In this document: in pieces, positions 43,566 through 51,270 of the stretch
How the letters are laid out: each line of letters begins with the position of its first letter
How positions within the stretch are numbered: position 1 is the stretch's first letter
DNA from: a virus
Length of the DNA stretch: 64,000 nt
Virus record (IMG/VR): IMGVR_UViG_3300032224_001305
Span: 1 to 64,000 of that record
Strand: one strand, 5' to 3'
Notes under the pieces: model-generated
Seen by the model: the letters and a program-made list of their open reading frames with translations, nothing else
The model's database searches: none
Told to the model about the DNA's origin: nothing
Position numbers and translations under genes: made by a program

Positions 43566-43648
43566 TGGAAGGTGGTAGATTCGAACTACCGTAGGCTGAC
43601 GCCGGCAGATTTACAGTCTGCTCCAATTGGCCACTCTGGCAACCTTCC
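43566..43648 (-). tRNA. tRNA-Tyr(GUA)
   Basis: Class II tRNA, acceptor GGAAGGT, anticodon GTA in loop CTGTAAA, long variable arm. The 3' end is ACCT, so CCA is not fully encoded. The 146 nt between this tRNA and tRNA-Pro hold no gene I recognise. Confidence 0.93.
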
Positions 43649-43681
43649 ATTGGGGTGCGCTCGCAGGATGATCCTAGACCG

Positions 43682-44245
43682 CTAACTTAACTGCTGATCT
43701 ACGCAATGCTCGACAGACATAAAGTCCGTATGTGCTTTGCATCTAGGCTCGTACCCTTCTTTACCTCCGACCTTAACTTCTTCCTGCTTCTCCACCAAAG
43801 TAATTGTGTAGTAGGCGTCGTTTCCGCAGAAGCAAACCGCGGGACAAAGCTCAATCTTTGTTGCCCACGGCAGTATCTTTGCCATCTCTGGAAAGGCGCT
43901 ACCTTCTGACGAGAGCTGCAAGGAGGAGACGTATATTTGCTTTCCTTGTTTGTATAACTCAACCAGAACGTCTGACACCCCCGGTATCATAAAGGCTTCG
44001 TCAACCGCTATTACCTCTGCTTTACCTAGATGGTCAAAGATCTCTCTACCCTCGCTGATAGGAATAGACTCCCAGCGGTTTCCGTTATGAGAAACAACAG
44101 CCTTCGTTGCATACCTAGTATCAATGCTCGGCTTGAACAGTTTAATTACCTTCTTCTGGTATTTTGCTCTTTCCAGCTGCGAAAGCATTCTTGACGTTTT
44201 ACCGCCGAACATTGGGCCGGTGAAGACTACAAACTCTTGTTTCAT
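43682..44245 (-). CDS. tdk: Thymidine kinase (type II)
   Basis: A 187-aa enzyme. The P-loop is GPMFGGKT (residues 10-17), followed by IAVDEAFMI as the Walker B/DEAQF-like box and a C-terminal zinc site (CPAVCFCGN with a later RCKAH). It makes dTMP from thymidine for phage DNA synthesis. It is embedded between tRNAs and probably co-transcribed with them. Confidence 0.92.
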   Translation of the reverse strand: MKQEFVVFTGPMFGGKTSRMLSQLERAKYQKKVIKLFKPSIDTRYATKAVVSHNGNRWESIPISEGREIFDHLGKAEVIAVDEAFMIPGVSDVLVELYKQGKQIYVSSLQLSSEGSAFPEMAKILPWATKIELCPAVCFCGNDAYYTITLVEKQEEVKVGGKEGYEPRCKAHTDFMSVEHCVDQQLS

Positions 44246-44264
44246 TTTTATACTCTAGTTGTAG

Positions 44265-44337
44265 TGCGCTCGGAGGGAATCGAACCCTCGACCAACAGAT
44301 TAAAAGTCTGCTGCTCTACCGACTGAGCTACAAGCGC
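44265..44337 (-). tRNA. tRNA-Lys(UUU)
   Basis: Acceptor GCGCTTG (one G-U pair), anticodon TTT in loop CTTTTAA. CCA is not encoded. Confidence 0.95.
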
Positions 44338-44342
44338 AGCCG

Positions 44343-44456
44343 CTATTTATTCTTAAGATACATCCCGATTAAATCTATTATGATTGATACACCGAAGCCA
44401 AACGCGGCTCCCCATACAAATCCCTCTATACCAGAAGCGCTAGCTAGATAATCCAA
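44343..44456 (-). CDS. Possible 37-aa membrane peptide between tRNAs
   Basis: A short frame from TTG at 44456 with a strong AGGAGG 4 nt upstream. The product (LDYLASASGIEGFVWGAAFG...) has one hydrophobic helix and ends MYLKNK. A longer frame would start inside tRNA-Gly and is rejected. Function unknown. Confidence 0.45.
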   Translation of the reverse strand: MDYLASASGIEGFVWGAAFGFGVSIIIDLIGMYLKNK

Positions 44457-44484
44457 GCTACCTCCTACTAGATTAGTATCACTG

Positions 44485-44559
44485 TGGAGCGGGCGATGGG
44501 ATTCGAACCCACGACGTTCAGCTTGGAAGGCTGACACTCTACCGCTGAGTTACACCCGC
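44485..44559 (-). tRNA. tRNA-Gly(UCC)
   Basis: Acceptor GCGGGTG, anticodon TCC in loop CTTCCAA, CCA encoded. Confidence 0.95.
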
Positions 44560-44575
44560 GTCCCCATTATAGATG

Positions 44576-44664
44576 TGGCGGAGGGAGAGGGATTCGAACC
44601 CCCGGACGCTTTTAACGTCGACGGTTTTCAAGACCGCTCCATTAAACCACTCTGGCATCCCTCC
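44576..44664 (-). tRNA. tRNA-Ser(UGA)
   Basis: Class II tRNA, acceptor GGAGGGA, anticodon TGA in loop CTTGAAA, long variable arm, CCA encoded. Confidence 0.95.
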
Positions 44665-44720
44665 GGCTAGTACCGCCCGTGAGGACGGCACCGTTACACC
44701 TTGTACACGTGGTACATGTG

Positions 44721-45101
44721 CTATTTCTGAAACTGCTCAGGATCGTCCGCATCGGTGTCTACCTGTAGCATAGACGCGACCAACTGACATATTTTCATTT
44801 TAGTGTAGTGGGTTTGGTTAGACAACGGACACTTACTCAAGAAGTAGCTTGTGTGTAGAAAGCCTGATGCAGGTGCTTCGAACACGTAAGATTCTCCTAA
44901 CGTTCGTCCTAAGACGTAAACCGAGTTATCGTCCGGAGCAATACACGCTATGGCCTTGTATCTAGTTCCGTCGCCTGGTTGCCATTCCACCACAACCACG
45001 TTTTCTTTAATGCAAACTTTATTCGTTCCCGGCCTGCTATATGGACTGTACGCAGCATCTAACCTGCTACTCACGTTGTCGGCATATGTCGAATCAAACA
45101 T
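44721..45101 (-). CDS. Hypothetical protein within the tRNA array
   Basis: A 126-aa protein with GAGGTAGCC ahead of the ATG. The middle is beta-rich (VCIKENVVVVEWQPGDGTRY). No family is recognised. Confidence 0.6.
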   Translation of the reverse strand: MFDSTYADNVSSRLDAAYSPYSRPGTNKVCIKENVVVVEWQPGDGTRYKAIACIAPDDNSVYVLGRTLGESYVFEAPASGFLHTSYFLSKCPLSNQTHYTKMKICQLVASMLQVDTDADDPEQFQK

Positions 45102-45116
45102 GGCTACCTCAAATAA

Positions 45117-45383
45117 TTAGGTCCAATCTCTAACCACTAGAAATACACCAGTGGCTACCGTGTAACCGACGCCCTCCATTAGAGCTATCTTTACTCGATC
45201 TTGTGCACTACGTGCTTCTACTATCAATATCGTAGGAACCATAGCTATAAGCGGGTAAGTAAAGCTAATGGCCAATCCAAGGGTGTACACCTTGTTATTG
45301 GCCGCGTACGCTGCTACGTCGAACCACATCTGCAGTAGGAACGCAGCTAAAAAAGCGGCAACGTATTTAGCTTTATTACTCAT
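45117..45383 (-). CDS. Small membrane protein within the tRNA array
   Basis: An 88-aa protein with two or three membrane helices (YVAAFLAAFLLQMWFDVAAY, LGLAISFTYPLIAMVPTILI, VGYTVATGVFLVV). ATG 45383 has AGGAA ahead; a longer frame enters tRNA-Ala and is rejected. Three-helix phage membrane proteins may be holins, but nothing here proves it. Confidence 0.6.
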   Translation of the reverse strand: MSNKAKYVAAFLAAFLLQMWFDVAAYAANNKVYTLGLAISFTYPLIAMVPTILIVEARSAQDRVKIALMEGVGYTVATGVFLVVRDWT

Positions 45384-45404
45384 ATTAAATTCCTGGTTAT
45401 TTGG

Positions 45405-45480
45405 TGGTGGACTCAAGGGGGATCGAACCCCTGACCCTCGGCTTGCAAAGCCGATGCTCTCCCAGCTGAGCTATGAGCCC
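45405..45480 (-). tRNA. tRNA-Ala(UGC)
   Basis: Acceptor GGGCTCA, anticodon TGC in loop TTTGCAA, CCA encoded. Confidence 0.95.
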
Positions 45481-45575
45481 TTGGTAAAAAGCGCGTGATA
45501 GCCAATATCATGGCGATATACAGAGACACTCGCTCTGCATATCGGCCACTCGGCGTGGACTTTGACTATACGCGC

Positions 45576-45650
45576 TGGTGGATGCTGAGGGATTCGAACC
45601 CCCGACTGCCTCCGTGTAAAGGAGGAACTCTACCGCTGAGTTAAGCATCC
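45576..45650 (-). tRNA. tRNA-Val(UAC)
   Basis: Acceptor GGATGCT, anticodon TAC in loop TTTACAC, CCA encoded. Confidence 0.93.
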
Positions 45651-45776
45651 TTAAGGAAAGTACCTGAGCGCCTTTATAGGTAGCGCTTTCCTGCTGCAAC
45701 AGGCATGCGTTTTACCAGTGAGCACTTGCAGGTGCTTACTCGATCTGTCGCATCTTTCTAAATCAGGTACTCCCGG

Positions 45777-45850
45777 TGGGCCCTCTGGGATTTGAACCCA
45801 GTACCCGCAGTTTATGAGACTGCTGCTCTAACCGATTGAGCTAAGGGCCC
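45777..45850 (-). tRNA. tRNA with CAU anticodon, probably tRNA-Ile2 (lysidine type)
   Basis: Acceptor GGGCCCT, anticodon CAT in loop CTCATAA, T-loop TTCAAAT. Not an initiator, since the first pair is G-C. The acceptor and T-arm are closer to bacterial tRNA-Ile2 (GG-CCCT, TTCAA) than to elongator tRNA-Met, and tilS lies in the same array. CCA is not encoded. Elongator Met remains possible. Confidence 0.85.
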
Positions 45851-45867
45851 GTTCACCTAACTGACAG

Positions 45868-45949
45868 TGCGTGTAGAGGGACTCGAACCCCCACGTCTCT
45901 CAACAACAGAACCTAAATCTGCCGCGTCTACCAATTCCGCCATACACGC
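45868..45949 (-). tRNA. tRNA-Leu(UAG)
   Basis: Class II tRNA, acceptor GCGTGTA, anticodon TAG in loop TTTAGGT, long variable arm. CCA is not encoded. First tRNA of the array in the direction of transcription. Confidence 0.93.
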
Positions 45950-45970
45950 CTAATGAACTCTACGCAGTAT

Positions 45971-45980
45971 TCATATATCA
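45971..45980 (-). promoter_or_regulatory. TGATATATGA element upstream of the tRNA array
   Basis: Lies about 20 nt upstream of the first tRNA on the reverse strand, where a -10 region is expected. The same decamer occurs at 42391-42400 on the far side of the array. Confidence 0.4.
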
Positions 45981-46021
45981 AAGAACAACGCGCTTTTTGC
46001 ACGCAAATACAAAGTCGATCT

Positions 46022-46030
46022 TGGTATAGG
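46022..46030 (+). promoter_or_regulatory. Possible extended -10 promoter
   Basis: TGG-TATAGG, an extended -10 form, lies 40 nt before the first gene of the next forward block. No good -35 is visible. Confidence 0.4.
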
Positions 46031-46069
46031 AGCTGTGCTGCACAAGCACCAAGCAGCTAGGAGGTATAC

Positions 46070-46666
46070 ATGCAGTTCGACTTGACGTCAATACAACCCA
46101 ATGATCCGCTCAAGGACTTCTTATCTGCTGTGATGAGAATCGATAAAGCCAGTATCAATATGCACATGCAGAATCTGGCAGAGTTCGATATCGAAATTAC
46201 TGTCAACGGGCGCTCGATAATGCCGGATGTGCTAATCAAGACGATGCTGGCGGCTAAAGACAGAGAGATTGCGAGTCTTCGTGAAAAGCTAACGCAGGAG
46301 TCAGTTAGTCGACTTCTACGGTCTAGCGCTTCTACTGGGCAAGTCTCTGCGCCAGTAAGCGCAGAACCTGAAGTAGTGCAAGCACCTGCTACACAGGCAC
46401 AACCGGAGACACCTACAGTAAACTATGACGCTGACGTAACCGTTAGTCGAGATCTGGTCGTCTTCAAGAAAGAGGCCTTTAAGAAGTTCTACGAGTCTAC
46501 GCAGCAGGGCGTAGAGTCTCTGTCGGATCTACTACTACAGCACATCAATCATACGCAGAGACGTAAGGGTGTAATACCCAGCGAGACGCTCGTGCGTCTG
46601 CTGACAGTAGAAAGTAAATTTGGTGTTGTCTCTAAGATGATGGAGCGTGTACGAAATGACTTTTGA
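46070..46666 (+). CDS. Hypothetical protein, first gene of the second forward block
   Basis: A 198-aa protein with a perfect AGGAGG site. It has a helical N-terminal half, an Ala/Pro/Gln/Glu linker (residues 95-125) and a helical C-terminal domain (VVFKKEAFKKFYESTQQ...). No family is recognised. It overlaps the next gene. Confidence 0.65.
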   Translation: MQFDLTSIQPNDPLKDFLSAVMRIDKASINMHMQNLAEFDIEITVNGRSIMPDVLIKTMLAAKDREIASLREKLTQESVSRLLRSSASTGQVSAPVSAEPEVVQAPATQAQPETPTVNYDADVTVSRDLVVFKKEAFKKFYESTQQGVESLSDLLLQHINHTQRRKGVIPSETLVRLLTVESKFGVVSKMMERVRNDF

Positions 46667-46952
46667 ACCACCGCAGTTTGGCTTGCCTCCGCATGTGGTA
46701 AGTCACATACTGGTAAACCCGTCTCGCTGGACAAAGAAAGGCGACTTGCTGAAGAAGCAACTTCGCAAGTTGACCACTAATGAAACAGCCATAAATAATT
46801 TTCTGACTCGGCACTCTGTCGGAAGTAGCAAGGTCTACTTCCCGATAGCTGCTAACCACGCGCCTAGGCTAGATACAGCTAAGTACCCCACTAGGAATCA
46901 CTACGAGGATGTAGTACCAGGCAGTGTCTACGCCTTGGTAGTTATTCCCTAG
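46656..46952 (+). CDS. Small hypothetical protein
   Basis: A 98-aa protein, MTFEPPQFGLPPHVV..., starting within the end of the upstream gene. A GTG 9 nt upstream is an alternative start. Followed by a terminator. Function unknown. Confidence 0.6.
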   Translation: MTFEPPQFGLPPHVVSHILVNPSRWTKKGDLLKKQLRKLTTNETAINNFLTRHSVGSSKVYFPIAANHAPRLDTAKYPTRNHYEDVVPGSVYALVVIP

Positions 46953-46960
46953 AAATAAAA

Positions 46961-47000
46961 GACGGCGCGATGATCTACCAAGGTCATCTCGTCGTTTTTT
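46961..47000 (+). terminator. Rho-independent terminator
   Basis: An imperfect stem (GACGGCGCGATGA against TCATCTCGTCGT) followed by TTTTTT. Confidence 0.75.
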
Positions 47001-47005
47001 AGCTA

Positions 47006-47034
47006 TTGACAGTCGTAGAGGCTACGTGGTAAAC
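47006..47034 (+). promoter_or_regulatory. Candidate promoter for the tail chaperone block
   Basis: TTGACA at 47006-47011, a 17-nt spacer, then GTAAAC at 47029-47034, placed right after a terminator and before the next gene. The -35 box is perfect; the -10 is poor. Confidence 0.45.
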
Positions 47035-47076
47035 CGCTGCTGTATTGATGTGTATACAGTAAACTAGGTGAAACCA

Positions 47077-47316
47077 GTGGCAAGTTCGGCACAACTGACA
47101 ATTTGGCAACACCGTGATTTGTGCTCAGTACGTCGTCATGACGAGCTGAACGGACTAGGTCCGTATCAACTTTTTACTACTGATGACGTATGCAGATATT
47201 TAGATTGCGCCAACTATGATGGCTGCCTAACCTTTGCGGCGGCAAACAAATGGGGGTCCTTTTCTTGTAAAGGATGCAGGAAGGCCCTACACGGAGAATT
47301 TGTAACAGAGGAGTAA
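47077..47316 (+). CDS. Small Cys-rich protein
   Basis: A 79-aa protein starting with GTG 47077, which has AGGTGA at the right distance; GTG 47068 is an alternative. Cys residues occur in DLCS, DVCRYLDCANYDGC and SCKGC, suggesting a small metal-binding domain. Function unknown. Confidence 0.5.
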   Translation: MASSAQLTIWQHRDLCSVRRHDELNGLGPYQLFTTDDVCRYLDCANYDGCLTFAAANKWGSFSCKGCRKALHGEFVTEE

Positions 47317-47318
47317 TT

Positions 47319-48056
47319 ATGAATATTGAGGACCTAAAAGCCCGAGCCAGCGTAGTGTACGCTGACAAGGACCAGGAGTCACAGGCCAAAGAGGACTTTC
47401 AGTCGCACCTGAAGGGCTCAGCGCCCAGCAATCAAACGCAGCCTGACCCAGGCGGAAGACGGCTACCGTCTGAGCTACAAAGCCAATTGGCCAGTCTGGA
47501 AAAGGATATGCTTAAGGTCAATGCTACTGAGCAAAAGATTGACCTAGGACCGTTGCCCGAAGCAGCGCGTCGTAAGATTGCCGGAGCTGAAGACGACAAC
47601 ACAGGGAATAAGACCAATACACCACTCGACCAGGTTCTAAAAGAGAAGACCGAGAAAGCATGCGCGCCGATGGATTTTGGCGAGCTTATCATGACAGGAC
47701 GCGTTCAGCAGGATGTACCTGTCCTACCTGGCAAGCTAAAAGTAACATTTCAGTCTCTTACCGGAGCTGAGAGTTATTGGGTTGAGCGCATGATGAGCGA
47801 GCAGCCTACAGAACTAGGACGCTCATGGGCGGTCTACATGCAGTTGGCTATGACGGTACACGCCGTCAACGGCTCGATGCGTGAGCCTTTTAATATCGAC
47901 GGTAAGATCGACAGAGCAATCCTAGAGCGTCGTCTGTCCTTGCTGATGAAGATGAATACGCGCCTAATAGAATTATTAATTGCCAATATGTTTTGGTTCT
48001 TCGACCGCGTTAATTCCCTTTACGACAATGATTTCGAATCCATAAAAAATGGATAG
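47319..48056 (+). CDS. Tail assembly chaperone (G-type, short product)
   Basis: A 245-aa protein. ATG 47319 has GAGGAG ahead. Residues about 120-160 (FGELIMTGRVQQDVPVLPGKLKVTFQSLTGAE) resemble tail chaperones that bind the tape measure protein. The stop at 48054 lies 4 nt after the slippery heptamer A-AAA-AAT, and an open -1 frame continues for 106 codons. This is the lambda G/GT arrangement. Confidence 0.72.
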   Translation: MNIEDLKARASVVYADKDQESQAKEDFQSHLKGSAPSNQTQPDPGGRRLPSELQSQLASLEKDMLKVNATEQKIDLGPLPEAARRKIAGAEDDNTGNKTNTPLDQVLKEKTEKACAPMDFGELIMTGRVQQDVPVLPGKLKVTFQSLTGAESYWVERMMSEQPTELGRSWAVYMQLAMTVHAVNGSMREPFNIDGKIDRAILERRLSLLMKMNTRLIELLIANMFWFFDRVNSLYDNDFESIKNG

Positions 48057-48370
48057 AGACCCCTCTAGGGTGGGCACGGGCTAATTTGTTTTACGACAAC
48101 TTAGTTAGGATGCCAGAGCCGGGTTCCCTAAAGGAGGTCGTGTGTATCATTGTTCAGAGGCACCGGCAGGAACAGGAAGTCTACAGACTTATCGCCCAGA
48201 TGGAGTCATCAACAGAGGGAAGAAGTAAGGCTCTGAACAACTTCAAGAACTCGTTGGCTCCGTATGTAAACAAGCAGCGGGAGCAAGAGTCTAAGGCAAT
48301 TGCTGACCGCATGAATAAGTACATACACACTGGGCAGTGGGTTATTAACTTGGATGACAAAAATGAATGA
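47319..48370 (+). CDS. Tail assembly chaperone GT-type frameshift product
   Basis: Predicted -1 frameshift at 48044-48050 (A AAA AAT) joins 244 residues of the upstream frame to 106 residues of the -1 frame, ending at 48370. The downstream frame has no good start or ribosome binding site of its own (a TTG at 48086 is the first candidate). It is open without interruption back to the slip site. The fused tail (WIETPLGWARANLFYDNLVR, then a helical domain) would bridge chaperone and tail components. Confidence 0.65.
48044..48050 (+). promoter_or_regulatory. Programmed -1 ribosomal frameshift site
   Basis: Heptamer A AAA AAT in the zero frame, two codons before the stop. The P-site AAA and A-site AAT tRNAs can re-pair on AAA AAA. 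A short ACCC/GGGT stem begins 8 nt downstream. Confidence 0.65.
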
Positions 48371-48764
48371 GCCACTACTTGTACTAATTGGCGTGGCGTC
48401 CAGATATCTGGTGGGAGAGGGCCTCGTACAAGAGGCTGTCTTCATGAACCAGGTAACAGGAGAAGAGTACGTACTAGGACTAGTCTCCGGGCAGTTCGAG
48501 GCATTACTCGAAATATTACGGTTAAACAATGGCGAGTCCACGTCAGGCCAAAACTCTCAAGATGCTGTGGAGGAAGAATCGGCTGCACGAAGCACCGCAG
48601 CTATTAGAATCGATCGTAAGCTCGGTTCTAACAGCGTACCCCTCCAACAAGAAGATGAAGAGGACACGGAACCGTCGTGGACGTCCGAGGAAGATACCGA
48701 AGAAGACGTTGTGGACGAAGCGACACCAGAAGCGATACGTTCTATCTTTGGCAGAGGATTTTAA
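48354..48764 (+). CDS. Hypothetical protein with acidic C-terminus
   Basis: A 136-aa protein overlapping the end of the chaperone frame. N-terminal 60 residues look folded (VLIGVASRYLVGEGLVQEAVF...), the rest is acidic. It may start at ATG 48354 or 48363. Its 3' part is overlapped in the +1 frame by the next ORF. Confidence 0.6.
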   Translation: MTKMNEPLLVLIGVASRYLVGEGLVQEAVFMNQVTGEEYVLGLVSGQFEALLEILRLNNGESTSGQNSQDAVEEESAARSTAAIRIDRKLGSNSVPLQQEDEEDTEPSWTSEEDTEEDVVDEATPEAIRSIFGRGF

Positions 48765-49170
48765 TCAACTTTGGCGGTGCCCGGTATGTAAGGGATGGTG
48801 GGTATCTGAACTTACATACTCGGGCTGCGCTACTTGTGAAAACCAAGTATTTCCAGAGGTAGTGTTGTTTAGGGAGAAAGTAGACTTACGGGAGTATTTG
48901 CAAAAATATATTGAGCTATGGCTTGAACGTACTTCGCTTATGCTTCTCGTAACGTCTGCTACTAATAGGCGCTCTGCAAAAAGAAGAATACCGTTATCTA
49001 CTGTGTTTAGTGTGTTACAGCCGAAGGCTAAGCCTTCAGTAAGAAAATCGAAGAAGTGGTTTACACAAATATTTTCTGGAGGGTGCAGATATACAGGTTA
49101 TGTTGACCATGATTTCTGCATGTATGACTTATGGCCAAACACTTACGACGCCGCACTCCTACGCGTCTAA
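48529..49170 (+). CDS. Zinc-motif protein with basic N-terminus (start uncertain)
   Basis: Up to 213 aa. The segment WRCPVCKGWW...GCATCENQVF has two C-x2-C pairs, a zinc ribbon. If translation starts at ATG 48529, the N-terminus is basic and contains RRGRPRK, an AT-hook core, but it is then read from DNA also used by the acidic gene. A start near TTG 48748 would avoid the overlap but has no good site. Confidence 0.5.
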   Translation: MASPRQAKTLKMLWRKNRLHEAPQLLESIVSSVLTAYPSNKKMKRTRNRRGRPRKIPKKTLWTKRHQKRYVLSLAEDFNQLWRCPVCKGWWVSELTYSGCATCENQVFPEVVLFREKVDLREYLQKYIELWLERTSLMLLVTSATNRRSAKRRIPLSTVFSVLQPKAKPSVRKSKKWFTQIFSGGCRYTGYVDHDFCMYDLWPNTYDAALLRV

Positions 49171-49316
49171 TGCAGCTACGTGTACCAGAAGAGCTACACA
49201 CTTGGCTGAAGGAGTACGCGTTTGTCAACAAAACTACTATGACAAACATAGTAACTGCCTATCTAACAAGACTACGTGATAGGAAAGAGTCCCCGATGAA
49301 GGTGCCGGAGGTGTAA
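49131..49316 (+). CDS. Ribbon-helix-helix DNA-binding protein
   Basis: A 61-aa protein. LMQLRVPEELHTWLKEYAFVNKTTMTNIVTAYLTRL has the strand-helix-helix layout of Arc/MetJ-type repressors. The start overlaps the upstream gene. It may regulate the small-gene cluster. Confidence 0.6.
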   Translation: MAKHLRRRTPTRLMQLRVPEELHTWLKEYAFVNKTTMTNIVTAYLTRLRDRKESPMKVPEV

Positions 49317-49317
49317 A

Positions 49318-49917
49318 ATGGCTGCCACAGAATTACGTGTGGAAAAGCTAACAGTACCAAAGTCTTCTACTGAAGTTGCTGGCCTACTACAAAGGCTGCT
49401 CTCCATAAAAGGACTTGTGTCGTTCTCAGTTAGCCGTGAAGGTGTAGAGATAAAGCGTTATCGGTCTCTACATGATCCACCGATATCGGATGAATCTCCT
49501 ATCGAAGAGCCAGAGCTAGGAATAGCCCTAGCTACGCTAGAAGAGATAATAGAGATAGAAGACTGTCCTACCACAGAACTATCGCTGACAAGGGCGGCAC
49601 ACCTTATATCTTCTAGGGGATTCGCTCCGTCAATCCTAGTACTGCCCTCAGAGGAATACGTAAAAGTATTCCAAGATATTACTGGACCCATAACTCCCGA
49701 TTTCTCAGAAGGAGCCGGATCTGTATTTATCAGCGGCTATCGTGTAGAGATCTCCGACATGCTTGCTGATAATACTTTTCTTATGCTGGGCTCGTTAGTT
49801 TCTACGTACCACCTGGATTCAGTACGGATGGCCGTACGTATATTCGTCAAAGGAGTAAACAATGGCGTCGACCAAGAAAGAGACAGTGTCATTGGAGAAG
49901 ATGCAGCTACAGCTTAA
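49318..49917 (+). CDS. Hypothetical protein
   Basis: A 199-aa mixed alpha/beta protein with AGGTG ahead, overlapping the next gene by 56 nt. No family is recognised. Likely virion- or tail-assembly-related by position only. Confidence 0.6.
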   Translation: MAATELRVEKLTVPKSSTEVAGLLQRLLSIKGLVSFSVSREGVEIKRYRSLHDPPISDESPIEEPELGIALATLEEIIEIEDCPTTELSLTRAAHLISSRGFAPSILVLPSEEYVKVFQDITGPITPDFSEGAGSVFISGYRVEISDMLADNTFLMLGSLVSTYHLDSVRMAVRIFVKGVNNGVDQERDSVIGEDAATA

Positions 49918-50335
49918 GCAGGCTCTTGAAACCACCAAAGCTTGCGAAGTGTTGGCCATGCAGTCTAGAAATGGTGACCTGCGAGCAGTGTTTAGAGTCA
50001 CTGACCAACCTGCTTGGCTAAGAGTACTTTCTACATATCTAGCCAATGAGAACAAAGAGCAGTGGTACTCGTTCATAGGTCAGGCCTATAAACTGAACAA
50101 CGGTTCTCTTGTGACCGCATGGGTTATGTTTGTAGACGCTCCTCCCGGAGTATCTTTAGAAAGCGCGGTACAGGGTGCCTGTCGCTGCCTTACACAGACC
50201 GTGGCTAACACTACCGTATCAGACTCCGAGGCCTTATTTCCTGACGAAGCCACTATTCCAGCTGCATGGGCTATTGGTCCACAGGCGCTAAGTAGAATTA
50301 AACACACCGCAATCGACTCCAGCATGCGGAGGTAA
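49862..50335 (+). CDS. Hypothetical protein
   Basis: A 157-aa protein with AAAGGAG. Helical N-terminus, then a beta-rich domain (WYSFIGQAYKLNNGSLVTAWVMFV). No family recognised. Confidence 0.6.
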   Translation: MASTKKETVSLEKMQLQLKQALETTKACEVLAMQSRNGDLRAVFRVTDQPAWLRVLSTYLANENKEQWYSFIGQAYKLNNGSLVTAWVMFVDAPPGVSLESAVQGACRCLTQTVANTTVSDSEALFPDEATIPAAWAIGPQALSRIKHTAIDSSMRR

Positions 50336-50338
50336 TAG

Positions 50339-50977
50339 ATGTCTAAGCTAGTAACTGCAGAACTACGCGCTAATTATGTAGTGGAAGTAACGCTGCATTA
50401 TTTACCAAAGCGCGTAAATATTAGAGGAAATATAAATCTGTATAAAAAGGGCGGAGAGTACGGACGTAGCGACTCTGTACTAGATATGTGCAGCGAAATG
50501 GGATGCCTGGGCGTGTTCACAGACTCTTTCCAGCTCACTGAAGTGGAGCTGGAAGAGATAATAAAAGGCGGTAACCCAAATATCGAGTTCTGGCCAGAAA
50601 GCGCCAAGAACCGCTATGACAATTGGGGAGCCATGTTGGTTACATGTCCTAAGTGCAAGGTAATCTCCAGACGTAATACTCTGTCCGATGCTTATGGATT
50701 CAACACCACGTTAAACAAGATAGCTCTAGCAGTTACCGGGTACTTTAGAGAGCTTGATAGCAATGCTGATATAGTTCTAAAAGTGCACAGAGCCCCTGGC
50801 AGCTTACAGACAGCCAAGCAGGATTTTCTATCCACCGGCAATAAGGGAAAATATGCCGAGGATCTAGAAAAGGCTCGCTTGAACCATCACGTTTTCTATC
50901 CGCTAGCTAAGCTGTTAAAAGATACTGCTGGAGGCGCTTCAGTAGAGTCCTGCATCGAGAGATTCTTACGAGCGTAG
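50339..50977 (+). CDS. Hypothetical protein with CPKC motif
   Basis: A 212-aa protein with a GGAGG site. One C-x2-C (VTCPKCKV) follows a region with two more Cys (MCSEMGC), so a metal site is possible. No family recognised. Confidence 0.6.
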   Translation: MSKLVTAELRANYVVEVTLHYLPKRVNIRGNINLYKKGGEYGRSDSVLDMCSEMGCLGVFTDSFQLTEVELEEIIKGGNPNIEFWPESAKNRYDNWGAMLVTCPKCKVISRRNTLSDAYGFNTTLNKIALAVTGYFRELDSNADIVLKVHRAPGSLQTAKQDFLSTGNKGKYAEDLEKARLNHHVFYPLAKLLKDTAGGASVESCIERFLRA

Positions 50978-50982
50978 AGCTG

Positions 50983-51270
50983 ATGAACATAAAAGAGGCA
51001 CTAGTAAAGATAAGCTACCTGCGCCACAAGGACGCTGCCCTTGACTTTTTGCAGAAAGAACTCGAGAGAGTATTGCCAAATGACGCAGGAACGCGTACTA
51101 AGGAGCCGCTGAGTGCAGCGGGTGTGTCTCCAGAGCAAGTTCCTGACGATGTAATACAAGATGTATTGGCCACGTTGGGCGAGTTACGGTCCACACTACA
51201 AATAGAGCTCGAACAAATAGAGCGTATGGAGTTTACAGATGTCGGAAAAGGAAAATCCAACCGTAAGTGA
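50983..51270 (+). CDS. Small helical protein
   Basis: A 95-aa protein, mostly helical, 5 nt after the previous gene and overlapping the next by 32 nt. Function unknown. Confidence 0.55.
   Translation: MNIKEALVKISYLRHKDAALDFLQKELERVLPNDAGTRTKEPLSAAGVSPEQVPDDVIQDVLATLGELRSTLQIELEQIERMEFTDVGKGKSNRK

Noticed and set aside
45485-45575. Segment with a tRNA-like D-arm (GCCGAGTGGCCGA on the reverse strand)
   Set aside because: No matching acceptor, anticodon or T-arm; at most a decayed tRNA.
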